NCBI GenBank assembly: GCA_920105625.2 | Contig: OV050030.1 | Span: 191,513,887-191,577,886, forward strand | DNA from: Clusia tigrina | Lineage: Eukaryota; Arthropoda; Insecta; Diptera; Clusiidae | DNA length: 64,000 nt | Reading direction: 5' to 3' | Part shown: positions 36,054 through 48,424 of the stretch, one piece after another | Numbering within the stretch: the first letter of the stretch is position 1 | How the letters are laid out: the number at the start of each line of letters is the position of its first letter | Translations under genes and position numbers: made by a program | The notes under the pieces: model-generated | Told to the model about the DNA's origin: nothing | Database searches by the model: none | What the model saw: only the letters and a program-made list of their open reading frames with translations

Positions 36054-38371
36054 GTGCTTTATTGTCACAAAATTTCAAGGTTTTATGACGCTCCAGTAAA
36101 AAGTTACAAGCATTTGAATGTTGCAAACTTTGATAGGTGTAGTACGCACGGAAAAAAGGAGTCAGAGCCATTGGAAGTGTTTCAATTTGGACTCAAGGGT
36201 AGCATAGCTATGACCGATAGCTTAAATTGACAAGGGGCATGCGTGCTTTATTGTCACAAAATTTCAAGGTTTTATGACGCTCCAGTAAAAAGTTACAAGC
36301 ATTTGAATGTTGCAAACTTTGATAGGTGTAGTACCACGGAAAAAAGGAGTCAGAGCCATTGGAAGATTTATCAGTGTTTCAATTTGGACTCAAGGGCAGC
36401 ATAGCTATGATCGATAGCTTAAATTGACAAGGGGCATGAGTGCTTTATTGTCACAAAATTTCAAGGTTTTATGACGCTCCAGTAAAAAGTTACAAGCTTT
36501 TGAATGTTGCAAACTTTGATAGGTGTAGTACGCACGGAAAAAAGGAGTCAGAGCCATTGGAAGTGTTTCAATTTGGACTCAAGGGTAGCATAGCTATGAC
36601 CGATAGCTTAAATTGGGAAGGGGCATGCGTGCTTTATTGTCACAAATCTTTAAGGTTTTATGACGCTCCAGTAAAAAGTTACAAGCATTTGAATGTTGCA
36701 AACTTTGATAGGTGTAGTACCACGGAAAAAAGGAGTCAGAGCCATTGGAAGATTTATCAGTGTTTAAATTTGGACTCAAGGGTAGCATATCTATGATCGA
36801 TAGCTTAAATTGACAAGGGGCATGCGTGCTATATTGTCACGAAAATTTCAAGGTTTTATGACGCTCCAGTAAAAAGTTACAAGCATTTGAATGCTGCACA
36901 TTTTGATAGGTGTAGTACGCACGGAAAAAAGGAGTTAGAGCCATTGGAAGATTTATCAGTGTTTCAATTTGGACTCAAGGGTAGCATAGCTATGACCGAT
37001 AGCTTAAATTAACAAGGGGCATGCGTGCTTTATTGTCACAAAATTTAAAGGTTTTATGGCGCTCCAGAAAAAAATTTACAAGCATTTGAATGTTGCAAAC
37101 TTTGATACGCACCGTGTAGAAGTTTGGTCCGTTGGTAGGTTTATCAGTGTTTCAATTTTGACCCAAGAGTAGCATATCTATGACCGATAGCTTAGATTGA
37201 CAAGAGGCACGAGCACTTTATTGTCACAAAATTTCAAGGTTTTATGACGCTCCAGTAAAAAGTTACAAACATTTGAATGTAGCAAATTTTGATAGGTGTA
37301 GTACGCACGGAAAAAAGGAGTTAGAACCATTGGATGCTTTATCAGTGTTTCAATTTGGACTCAAGGGTAGCATAGCTATGACCGATAGCTTAAATTGACA
37401 AGGGGCATGAGTGCTTTATTGTCACAAAATTTCAAGGTTTTATGACGCTCCAGTAGAAAGTTACAGGCATTTGAATGTTGCAAACTTTGATACGCACCGT
37501 GTAGAAGTTTGGTCCATTGGAAGCTTTATCAGTGTTTCAATTTTGACTCAAGGGTAGCATAGCTATGACCGATAGCTTAAATTAACAAGGGGCATGATTG
37601 CTTTATTGTCACAAAATTTCAAGGTTTTATGACGCTCCAGTAAAAATTTACAAGCTTTTGAATGTTGCAAACTTTGATAGGTGTAGTACGCACGGAAAAA
37701 AGGAGTCAGAGCCATTGGAAGTGTTTCAATTTGGACTCAAGGGTAGCATAGCTATGACCGATAGCTTAAATTGACAAGGGGCATGCGTGCTTTATTGTCA
37801 CAAAATTTTAAGGTTTTATGACGCTCCAGTAAAAAGTTACAAGCATTTGAATGTTGCAAACTTTGATAGGTGTAGTACCACGGAAAAAAGGAGTCAGAGC
37901 CATTGGAAGATTTATCAGTGTTTCAATTTGGACTCAAGGGTAGCATATCTATGATCGATAGCTTAAATTGACAAGGGGCATGCGTGCTATATTGTCACGA
38001 AAATTTCAAGGTTTTATGACGCTCCAGTAAAAAGTTACAAGCATTTGAATGCTGAAAATTTTGATAGGTGTAGTACGCACGGAAAAAAGGACTTAGAGCC
38101 ATTGGATGCTTTATCAGTGTTTCAATTTGGACTCTAGGGTAGCATAGCTATGATCGATAGCTTAAATTGACAAGGGGCATGAGTGCTTTATTGTCACAAA
38201 ATTTCAAGGTTTTATGACGCTCCAGTAAAAAGTTACAAGCTTTTGAATGTTGCAAACTTTGATAGGTGTAGTACGCACGGAAAAAAGGAGTCAGAGCCAT
38301 TGGAAGTGTTTCAATTTGGACTCAAGGGTAGCATAGCTATGACCGATAGCTTAAATTGACAAGGGGCATGA
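36054..38371 (+). repeat. Right part of the 5415-offset duplication
   Basis: Order C', D, C, D, A3, E, F, B, C, D, A3, C. It follows 30639-32568 at an offset of 5415, sharing AAATTGGGAAGGGG, CACAAATCTTTAAGG and GGTCCGTTGG. Similarity to copy 1 ends in or near the A3 at 37984. That A3 instead matches the A3 at 33738 (GCTGAAAATT, GGACTTAGAGCC, GACTCTAGGG), an offset of 4246. Copy 2 is therefore flanked by two near-identical A3 monomers. Confidence 0.88.
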
Positions 38372-40104
38372 GTGCTTTATTGTCACAAAATTTCATGGTT
38401 TTATGACGCTCCATTAAAAAGTTATAAGCTTTTGAATGTTGCAAACTTTGATAGGTGTAGTACGCACGGAAAAAAGGACTCAGAGCCATTGGAAGATTTA
38501 TCAGTGTTTCAATTTGGACTCAAGGGTAGCATAGCTATGACCGATAGCTTAAATTAACAAGGGGCATGCGTGCTTTATTGTCACAAAATTTAAAGGTTTT
38601 ATGGCGCTCCAGAAAAAAGTTTACAAGCATTTGAATGTTGCAAACTTTGATACGCACCGTGTAGAAGTTTGGTCCATTGGTAGGTTTATCAGTGTTTCAA
38701 TTTTGACCCAAGAGTAGCATATCTATGACCGATAGCTTAGATTGACAAGAGGCACGAGCACTTTATTGTCACAAAATTTCAAGGTTTTATGACGCTCCAG
38801 TAAAAAGTTACAAACATTTGAATGTAGCAAATTTTGATAGGTGTAGTACGCACGGAAAAAAGGAGTTAGAACCATTGGATGCTTTATCAGTGTTTCAATT
38901 TGGACTCAAGGGTAGCATAGCTATGACCGATAGCTTAAATTGACAAGGGGCATGAGTGCTTTATTGTTACAAAATTTCAAGGTTTTATGACGCTCCAGTA
39001 GAAAGTTACAGGCATTTGAATGTTGCAAACTTTGATACGCACCGTGTAGAAGTTTGGTCAATTGGAAGCTTTATCAGTGTTTCAATTTTGACTCAAGGGT
39101 AGCATAGCTATGACCGATAGCTTAAAATGACAAGGGGCATGATTGCTTTATTGTCACAAAATTTCAAGGTTTTATGACGCTCCAGTAGAAAGTTACAGGC
39201 ATTTGAATGTTGCAAACTTTGATACGCACCGTGTAGAAGTTTGGTCCATTGGAAGCTTTATCAGTGTTTCAATTTTGACTCAAGGGTAGCATAGCTATGA
39301 CCGATAGCTTAAATTGACAAGGGGCATGATTGCTTTATTGTCACAAAATTTCAAGGTTTTATGACGCTCCAGTAAAAATTTACAAGCTTTTGAATGTTGC
39401 AAACTTTGATAGGTGTAGTACGCACGGAAAAAAGGAGTCAGAGCCATTGGAAGTGTTTCAATTTGGACTCAAGGGTAGCATAGCTATGACCGATAGCTTA
39501 AATTGACAAGGGGCATGCGTGCAATATTGTCACGAAAATTTCAAGGTTTTATGACGCTCCAGTAAAAAGTTACAAGCATTTGAATGCTGAAAATTTTGAT
39601 AGGTGTAGTACGCACGGAAAAAAGGACTTAGAGCCATTGGATGCTTTATCAGTGTTTCAATTTGGACTCTAGGGTAGCATAGCTATGATCGATAGCTTAA
39701 ATTGACAAGGGGCATGAGTGCTTTATTGTCACAAAATTTCAAGGTTTTATGACGCTCCAGTAAAAAGTTACAAGCTTTTGAATGTTGCAAACTTTGATAG
39801 GTGTAGTACGCACGGAAAAAAGGAGTCAGAGCCATTGGAAGTGTTTCAATTTGGACTCAAGGGTAGCATAGCTATGACCGATAGCTTAAATTGACAAGGG
39901 GCATGAGTGCTTTATTGTCACAAAATTTCAAGGTTTTATGACGCTCCATTAAAAAGTTATAAGCTTTTGAATGTTGCAAACTTTGATAGGTGTAGTACGC
40001 ACGGAAAAAAGGACTCAGAGCCATTGGAAGATTTATCAGTGTTTCAATTTGGACTCAAGGGTAGCATAGCTATGACCGATAGCTTAAATTAACAAGGGGC
40101 ATGC
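38372..40104 (+). repeat. 1535-bp 8-mer HOR and next A4
   Basis: 38372-39906 reads A4-E-F-B-B-C-A3-C (198+188+198+187+187+189+199+189=1535). The A4 at 39907 starts the next unit. A4 copies at 38372 and 39907 share AAGTTATAAGC, and B monomers at 38956 and 40491 share a terminal TTAAAATGAC. The A3 at 39519 is a third copy of the GACTCTAGGG variant and has GTGCAATATTG in place of GTGCTATATTG. Confidence 0.9.
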
Positions 40105-42221
40105 GTGCTTTATTGTCACAAAATTTAAAGGTTTTATGGCGCTCCAGAAAAAAGTTTACAAGCATTTGAATGTTGCAAACTTTGATACGCACCGTGTAGA
40201 AGTTTGGTCCATTGGTAGGTTTATCAGTGTTTCAATTTTGACCCAAGAGTAGCATATCTATGACCGATAGCTTAGATTGACAAGAGGCACGAGCACTTTA
40301 TTGTCACAAAATTTCAAGGTTTTATGACGCTCCAGTAAAAAGTTACAAACATTTGAATGTAGCAAATTTTGATAGGTGTAGTACGCACGGAAAAAAGGAG
40401 TTAGAACCATTGGATGCTTTATCAGTGTTTCAATTTGGACTCAAGGGTAGCATAGCTATGACCGATAGCTTAAATTGACAAGGGGCATGAGTGCTTTATT
40501 GTTACAAAATTTCAAGGTTTTATGACGCTCCAGTAGAAAGTTACAGGCATTTGAATGTTGCAAACTTTGATACGCACCGTGTAGAAGTTTGGTCCATTGG
40601 AAGCTTTATCAGTGTTTCAATTTTGACTCAAGGGTAGCATAGCTATGACCGATAGCTTAAAATGACAAGGGGCATGATTGCTTTATTGTCACAAAATTTC
40701 AAGGTTTTATGACGCTCCAGTAGAAAGTTACAGGCATTTGAATGTTGCAAACTTTGATACGCACCGTGTAGAAGTTTGGTCCATTGGAAGCTTTATCAGT
40801 GTTTCAATTTTGACTCAAGGGTAGCATAGCTATGACCGATAGCTTAAATTGACAAGGGGCATGATTGCTTTATTGTCACAAAATTTCAAGGTTTTATGAC
40901 GCTCCAGTAAAAATTTACAAGCTTTTGAATGTTGCAAACTTTGATAGGTGTAGTACGCACGGAAAAAAGGAGTCAGAGCCATTGGAAGTGTTTCAATTTG
41001 GACTCAAGGGTAGCATAGCTATGACCGATAGCTTAAATTGACAAGGGGCATGAGTGCTTTATTGTCACAAAATTTCAAGGTTTTATGACCCTCCAGTAAA
41101 AAGTTACAAGCTTTTGAATGTTGCAAACTTTGATAGGTGTAGTACGCACGGAAAAAAGTAGTTAGAACCATTGGATGCTTTATCAGTGTTTCAATTTGGA
41201 CTCAAGGGTAGCATAGCTATGACCGATAGCTTAAATTGACAAGGGGCATGAGTGCCTTATTGTCACAAAATTTCAAGGTTTTATGACGCTCCAGTAGAAA
41301 GTTACAGGCATTTGAATGTTGCAAACTTTGATACGCACCGTGTAGAAGTTTGGTCCATTGGAAGCTTTATCAGTGTTTCAATTTTGACTCAAGGGTAGCA
41401 TAGCTATGACCGATAGCTTAAATTGACAAGGGGCATGAGTGCTTTATTGTCACAAAATTTCAAGGTTTTATGACGCTCCAGTAAAAAGTTACAAGCATTT
41501 GAATGCTGCAAATTTTGATAGGTGTAGTATGCACGGAAAAAAGGAGTTAGAGCCATTGGATGCTTTATCAGTGTTTCAATTTGGACTCAAGCATAGCATA
41601 GCTATGATCGATAGCTTAAATTGACAAGGGGCATGAGTGCTTTATTGTCACAAAATTTCAAGGTTTTATGACGCTCCAGTAAAAAGTTACAAGCTTTTGA
41701 ATGTTGCAAACTTTGATAGGTGTAGTACGCACGGAAAAAAGGAGTCAGAGCCATTGGAAGTGTTTCAATTTGGACTCAAGGGTAGCATAGCTATGACCGA
41801 TAGCTTAAATTGACAAGGGGCATGCGTGCTTTATTGTCACAAAATTTCAAGGTTTTATGACGCTCCAGTAAAAAGTTACAAGCATTTGAATGTTGCAAAC
41901 TTTGATAGGTGTAGTACCACGGAAAAAAGGAGTCAGAGCCATTGGAAGATTTATCAGTGTTTCAATTTGGACTCAAGGGTAGCATATCTATGATCGATAG
42001 CTTAAATTGACAAGGGGCATGAGTGCTTTATTGTCACGAAAATTTCAAGGTTTTATGACGCTCCAGTAAAAAGTTACAAGCATTTGAATGCTGCAAATTT
42101 TGATAGGTGTAGTACGCACGGAAAAAAGTAGTTAGAACCATTGGATGCTTTATCAAAGTTTCAATTTGGACTCAAGGGTAGCATAGCTATGACCGATAGC
42201 TTAAATTGACAAGGGGCATGC
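40105..42221 (+). repeat. 2117-bp 11-mer HOR, copy 3
   Basis: Order E-F-B-B-C-H-B-A5-C-D-A3, 2117 bp, 6168 bp after copy 2. H reads GACCCTCCAG and A5 has GACTCAAGCATAGC. The A3 (42023) starts GTGCTTTATTGTCACGAAAA and has GTAGTTAGAACC like its counterparts in copies 1 and 2, plus a private TTATCAAAGTTTC. The preceding A4 at 39907 makes the A4-headed 12-mer equal to that at 28324. Confidence 0.92.
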
Positions 42222-44151
42222 GTGCTTTATTGTCACAAAATTTCAAGGTTTTATGACGCTCCAGTAAAAAGTTACAAGCATTTGAATGTTGCAAACTTTG
42301 ATAGGTGTAGTACCACGGAAAAAAGGAGTCAGAGCCATTGGAAGATTTATCAGTGTTTCAATTTGGACTCAAGGGTAGCATATCTATGATCGATAGCTTA
42401 AATTGACAAGGGGCATGCGTGCTATATTGTCACGAAAATTTCAAGGTTTTATGACGCTCCAGTAAAAAGTTACAAGCATTTGAATGCTGCAAATTTTGAT
42501 AGGTGTAGTACGCACGGAAAAAAGGAGTTAGAGCCATTGGATGCTTTATCAGTGTTTCAATTTGGACTCAAGGGTAGCGTAGCTATGATCGATAGCTTAA
42601 ATTGACAAGGGGCATGAGTGCTTTATTGTCACAAAATTTCAAGGTTTTATGACCCTCCAGTAAAAAGTTACAAGCTTTTGAATGTTGCAAACTTTGATAG
42701 GTGTAGTACGCACGGAAAAAAGGAGTCAGAGCCATTGGAAGTGTTTCAATTTGGACTCAAGGGTAGCATAGCTATGACCGATAGCTTAAATTGACAAGGG
42801 GCATGAGTGCTTTATTGTCACAAAATTTCAAGGTTTTATGACGCTCCATTAAAAAGTTACAAGCTTTTGAATGTTGCAAACTTTGATAGGTGTAGTACGC
42901 ACGGAAAAAAGGACTCAGAGCCATTGGAAGATTTATCAGTGTTTCAATTTGGACTCAAGGGTAGCATAGCTATGACCGATAGCTTAAATTAACAAGGGGC
43001 ATGCGTGCTTTATTGTCACAAAATTTAAAGGTTTTATGGCGCTCCAGAAAAAAGTTTACAAGCATTTGAATGTTGCAAACTTTGATACGCACCGTGTAGA
43101 AGTTTGGTCCATTGGTAGGTTTATCAGTGTTTCAATTTTGACCCAAGAGTAGCATATCTATGACCGATAGCTTAGATTGACAAGAGGCACGAGCACTTTA
43201 TTGTCACAAAATTTCAAGGTTTTATGACGCTCCAGTAAAAAGTTACAAACATTTGAATGTAGCAAATTTTGATAGGTGTAGTACGCACGGAAAAAAGGAG
43301 TTAGAACCATTGGATGCTTTATCAGTGTTTCAATTTGGACTCAAGGGTAGCATAGCTATGACCGATAGCTTAAATTGACAAGGGGCATGAGTGCTTTATT
43401 GTCACAAAATTTCAAGGTTTTATGACGCTCCAGTAGAAAGTTACAAGCATTTGAATGTTGCAAACTTTGATACGCACCGTGTAGAAGTTTGGTCCATTGG
43501 AAGCTTTATCAGTGTTTCAATTTTGACTCAAGTGTAGCATAGCTATGACCGATAGCTTAAATTGACAAGGGGCATGATTGCTTTATTGTCACAAAATTTC
43601 AAGGTTTTATGACGCTCCAGTAGAAAGTTACAGGCATTTGAATGTTGCAAACTTTGATACGCACCGTGTAGAAGTTTGGTCCATTGGAAGCTTTATCAGT
43701 GTTTCAATTTTGACTCAAGGGTAGCATAGCTATGACCGATAGCTTAAATTGACAAGGGGCATGATTGCTTTATTGTCACAAAATTTCAAGGTTTTATGAC
43801 GCTCCAGTAAAAATTTACAAGCTTTTGAATGTTGCAAACTTTGATAGGTGTAGTACGCACGGAAAAAAGGAGTCAGAGCCATTGGAAGTGTTTCAATTTG
43901 GACTCAAGGGTAGCATAGCTATGACCGATAGCTTAAATTGACAAGGGGCATGAGTGCTTTATTGTCACAAAATTTCAAGGTTTTATGACTCTCCAGTAAA
44001 AAGTTACAAGCTTTTGAATGTTGCAAACTTTGATAGGTGTAGTACGCACGGAAAAAAGGACTCAGAGCCATTGGAAGATTTATCAGTGTTTCAATTTGGA
44101 CTCAAGGGTAGCATAGCTATGACCGATAGCTTAAATTAACAAGGGGCATGC
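42222..44151 (+). repeat. Spacer block between 11-mer copies 3 and 4
   Basis: Order D, A3, D-less C, A4, E, F, B, B, C, H/A4 hybrid, that is starts 42222, 42419, 42618, 42807, 43005, 43193, 43391, 43578, 43765 and 43954. The hybrid at 43954 has the H head GACTCTCCAG and the A4 second half GGACTCAGAGCC with TTAAATTAAC. E-F-B-B-C plus this hybrid (43005-44151, 1147 bp) is followed by a second 1147-bp unit. Confidence 0.88.
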
Positions 44152-45298
44152 GTGCTTTATTGTCACAAAATTTAAAGGTTTTATGGCGCTCCAGAAAAAA
44201 GTTTACAAGCATTTGAATGTTGCAAACTTTGATACGCACCGTGTAGAAGTTTGGTCCATTGGTAGGTTTATCAGTGTTTCAATTTTGACCCAAGAGTAGC
44301 ATATCTATGACCGATAGCTTAGATTGACAAGAGGCACGAGCACTTTATTGTCACAAAATTTCAAGGTTTTATGACGCTCCAGTAAAAAGTTACAAACATT
44401 TGAATGTAGCAAATTTTGATAGGTGTAGTACGCACGGAAAAAAGGAGTTAGAACCATTGGATGCTTTATCAGTGTTTCAATTTGGACTCAAGGGTAGCAT
44501 AGCTATGACCGATAGCTTAAATTGACAAGGGGCATGAGTGCTTTATTGTCACAAAATTTCAAGGTTTTATGACGCTCCAGTAGAAAGTTACAAGCATTTG
44601 AATGTTGCAAACTTTGATACGCACCGTGTAGAAGTTTGGTCCATTGGAAGCTTTATCAGTGTTTCAATTTTGACTCAAGTGTAGCATAGCTATGACCGAT
44701 AGCTTAAATTGACAAGGGGCATGATTGCTTTATTGTCACAAAATTTCAAGGTTTTATGACGCTCCAGTAGAAAGTTACAGGCATTTGAATGTTGCAAACT
44801 TTGATACGCACCGTGTAGAAGTTTGGTCCATTGGAAGCTTTATCAGTGTTTCAATTTTGACTCAAGGGTAGCATAGCTATGACCGATAGCTTAAATTGAC
44901 AAGGGGCATGATTGCTTTATTGTCACAAAATTTCAAGGTTTTATGACGCTCCAGTAAAAATTTACAAGCTTTTGAATGTTGCAAACTTTGATAGGTGTAG
45001 TACGCACGGAAAAAAGGAGTCAGAGCCATTGGAAGTGTTTCAATTTGGACTCAAGGGTAGCATAGCTATGACCGATAGCTTAAATTGACAAGGGGCATGA
45101 GTGCTTTATTGTCACAAAATTTCAAGGTTTTATGACTCTCCAGTAAAAAGTTACAAGCTTTTGAATGTTGCAAACTTTGATAGGTGTAGTACGCACGGAA
45201 AAAAGTAGTTAGAACCATTGGATGCTTTATCAGTGTTTCAATTTGGACTCAAGGGTAGCATAGCTATGACCGATAGCTTAAATTGACAAGGGGCATGA
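43005..45298 (+). repeat. 1147-bp 6-mer tandem duplication
   Basis: Units 43005-44151 and 44152-45298 both read E-F-B-B-C-H-type. They share, at an offset of 1147, a B with GTAGAAAGTTACAAGC (others CAGGC) and CAAGTGTAGC (others CAAGGGTAGC), and an H head GACTCTCCAG. They differ only after the H head, where the first continues as A4 and the second as H. The second unit is also the first half of 11-mer copy 4. Confidence 0.92.
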
Positions 45299-46268
45299 GT
45301 GCTTTATTGTCACAAAATTTCAAGGTTTTATGACGCTCCAGTAGAAAGTTAGAGGCATTTGAATGTTGCAAACTTTGATACGCACCGTGTAGAAGTTTGG
45401 TCCATTGGAAGCTTTATCAGTGTTTCAATTTTGACTCAAGGGTACCATAGCTATGACCGATAGCTTAAATTGACAAGGGGCATGAGTGCTTTATTGTCAC
45501 AAAATTTCAAGGTTTTATGACGCTCCAGTAAAAAGTTACAAGCATTTGAATGCTGCAAATTTTGATAGGTGTAGTATGCACGGAAAAAAGGAGTTAGAGC
45601 CATTGGATGCTTTATCAGTGTTTCAATTTGGACTCAAGCGTAGCATAGCTATGATCGATAGCTTAAATTGACAAGGGGCATGAGTGCTTTATTGTCACAA
45701 AATTTCAAGGTTTTATGACGCTCCAGTAAAAAGTTACAAGCTTTTGAATGTTGCAAACTTTGATAGGTGTAGTACGCACGGAAAAAAGGAGTCAGAGCCA
45801 TTGGAAGTGTTTCAATTTGGACTCAAGGGTAGCATAGCTATGACCGATAGCTTAAATTGACAAGGGGCATGCGTGCTTTATTGTCAAAAAATTTCAAGGT
45901 TTTATGACGCTCCAGTAAAAAGTTACAAGCATTTGAATGTTGCAAACTTTGATAGGTGTAGTACCACGGAAAAAAGGAGTCAGAGCCATTGGAAGATTTA
46001 TCAGTGTTTCAATTTGGACTGAAGGGTAGCATATCTATGATCGATAGCTTAAATTGACAAGGGGCATGCGTGCTATATTGTCACGAAAATTTCAAGGTTT
46101 TATGACGCTCCAGTAAAAAGTTACAAGCATTTGAATGCTGCAAATTTTGATAGGTGTAGTACGCACGGAAAAAAGGAGTTAGAACCATTGGATGCTTTAT
46201 CAGTGTTTCAATTTGGACTCAAGGGTAGCATAGCTATGACCGATAGCTTAAATTGACAAGGGGCATGA
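44152..46268 (+). repeat. 2117-bp 11-mer HOR, copy 4
   Basis: Order E-F-B-B-C-H-B-A5-C-D-A3 again, 2117 bp, 4047 bp after copy 3. The B at 45299 reads AAAGTTAGAGGC and GGTACCATAGC. The A3 at 46070 has the GTGCTATATT head and GGAGTTAGAACC, so it differs from the GTAGTTAGAACC A3 of copies 1-3 and was probably exchanged. Confidence 0.9.
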
Positions 46269-47801
46269 GTGCTTTATTGTCACAAAATTGCAAGGTTTTA
46301 TGACGCTCCAGTAGAAAGTTACAGGCATTTGAATGTTGCAAACTTTGATACGCACCGTGTAGAAGTTTGGTCCATTGGAAGCTTTATCAGTGTTTCAATT
46401 TTGACTCAAGGGTAGCATAGCTATGACCGATAGCTTAAATTGACAAGGGGCATGATTGCTTTATTGTCACAAAATTTCAAGGTTTTATGACGCTCCAGTA
46501 AAAATTTACAAGCTTTTGAATGTTGCAAACTTTGATAGGTGTAGTACGCACGGAAAAAAGGAGTCAGAGCCATTGGAAGTGTTTCAATTTGGACTCAAGG
46601 GTAGCATAGCTATGACCGATAGCTTAAATTGACAAGGGGCATGCGTGCTTTATTGTCACAAAATTTCAAGGTTTTATGACGCTCCATTAAAAAGTTACAA
46701 GCTTTTGAATGTTGCAAACTTTGATAGGTGTAGTACGCACGGAAAAAAGGACTCAGAGCCATTGGAAGATTTATCAGTATTTCAATTTGGACTCAAGGGT
46801 AGCATAGCTATGACCGATAGCTTAAATTAACAAGGGGCATGCGTGCTTTATTGTCACAAAATTTAAAGGTTTTATGGCGCTCCAGAAAAAAGTTTACAAG
46901 CATTTGAATGTTGCAAACTTTGATACGCACCGTGTAGAAGTTTGGTCAATTGGAAGCTTTATCAGTGTTTCAATTTGGACTCAAGGGTAGCATAGCTATG
47001 ACCGATAGCTTAAATTGACAAGGGGCATGAGTGCTTTATTGTCACAAAATTTCAAGGTTTTATGACGCTCCAGTAGAAAGTTACAGGCATTTGAATGTTG
47101 CAAACTTTGATACGCACCGTGTAGAAGTTTGGTCCATTGGAAGCTTTATCAGTGTTTCAATTTTGACTCAAGGGTAGCATAGCTATGACCGATAGCTTAA
47201 ATTGACAAGAGGCATGAGTGCTTTATTGTCACAAAATTTCAAGGTTTTATGACGCTCCAGTAAAAAGTTACAAGCATTTGAATGCTGCAAATTTTGATAG
47301 GTGTAGTATGCACGGAAAAAAGGAGTTAGAGCCATTGGATGCTTTATCAGTGTTTCAATTTGGACTCAAGGGTAGCATAGCTATGACCGATAGCTTAAAT
47401 TGACAAGGGGCATGAGTGCTTTATTGTCACAAAATTTCAAGGTTTTATGACGCTCCAGTAAAAAGTTACAAGCTTTTGAATGTTGCAAACTTTGATAGGT
47501 GTAGTACGCACGGAAAAAAGGAGTCAGAGCCATTGGAAGTGTTTCAATTTGGACTCAAGGGTAGCATAGCTATGACCGATAGCTTAAATTGACAAGGGGC
47601 ATGCGTGCTTTATTGTCACAAAATTTCAAGGTTTTATGACGCTCCAGTAAAAAGTTACAAGCATTTGAATGTTGCAAACTTTGATAGGTGTAGTACCACG
47701 GAAAAAAGGAGTCAGAGCCATTGGAAGATTTATCAGTGTTTCAATTTGGACTCAAGGGTAGCATATCTATGATCGATAGCTTAAATTGACAAGGGGCATG
47801 C

Positions 47802-48050
47802 GTGCTATATTGTCACGAAAATTTCAAGGTTTTATGACGCTCCAGTAAAAAGTTACAAGCATTTGAATGCTGCAAATTTTGATAGGTGTAGTACGCACGG
47901 AAAAAAGGAGTTAGAACCATTGGATGCTTTATCAGTGTTTCAGTTTGGACTGTGTAGAAGTTTGGTCCATTGGAAGCTTTATCAGTGTTTCAATTTTGTC
48001 TCAAGGGTAGCATAGCTATGACCGATAGCTTAAATTGACAAGGGGCATGA
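47802..48050 (+). repeat. Fused A3/B monomer, 249 bp
   Basis: The first 150 bp are an A3 with GGAGTTAGAACC, ending TTTCAGTTTGGACT at 47951. It is joined to the last 99 bp of a B from GTGTAGAAG at 47952. An intact A3+B would be 386 bp, so 137 bp are gone. The two breakpoints are not at equivalent monomer positions (150 and 89) and I see no useful microhomology, so this is an end-joining type junction rather than in-register exchange. The B half carries TTTTGTCTCAAGG, also found in the B at 50364. Confidence 0.9.
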
Positions 48051-48248
48051 TTGCTTTATTGTCACAAAATTTCAAGGTTTTATGACGCTCCAGTAAAAAG
48101 TTACAAGCATTTGAATGCTGCAAATTTTGATAGGTGTAGTATGCACGGAAAAAAGGAGTTAGAGCCATTGGATGCTTTATCAGTGTTTCAATTTGGACTC
48201 AAGGGTAGCATAGCTATGATCGATAGCTTAAATTGACAAGGGGCATGA

Positions 48249-48424
48249 GTGCTTTATTGTCACAAAATTTCAAGGTTTTATGACGCTCCAGTAATAAGTT
48301 ACAAGCTTTTGAATGTTGCAAACTTTGATAGGTGTAGTACGCACGGAAAAAAGGAGTCAGAGCCATTGGAAGTGTTTCAATTTGGATAGCTATGACCGAT
48401 AGCTTAAATTGACAAGGGGCATGA
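48249..48424 (+). repeat. C monomer with 13-bp loss (176 bp)
   Basis: Reads CAATTTGGATAGCTATG near 48379; intact C reads CAATTTGGACTCAAGGGTAG and continues CATAGCTATG. The partner C at 50749 is otherwise the same, sharing CAGTAATAAG, and is full length. The lesion thus arose after these two copies separated. A TAGCA/TAGCT near-repeat at the edge may have helped slippage. Confidence 0.9.

Larger units (their letters stand above)
46269..48424 (+). repeat. Scarred stretch: B, C, A4, hybrid, B, A5, C, D, fusion, A5, C
   Basis: Starts: 46269, 46456, 46645, 46843, 47031, 47218, 47416, 47605, 47802, 48051, 48249. The hybrid at 46843 (188 bp) has an E first half and a B second half (TTGGAAGC, TTTGGACTC). 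The unit at 47802 is a 249-bp fusion and the C at 48249 is 176 bp after a 13-bp loss; both are listed separately. This is the part of the array with the most visible lesions per kilobase. Confidence 0.88.
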
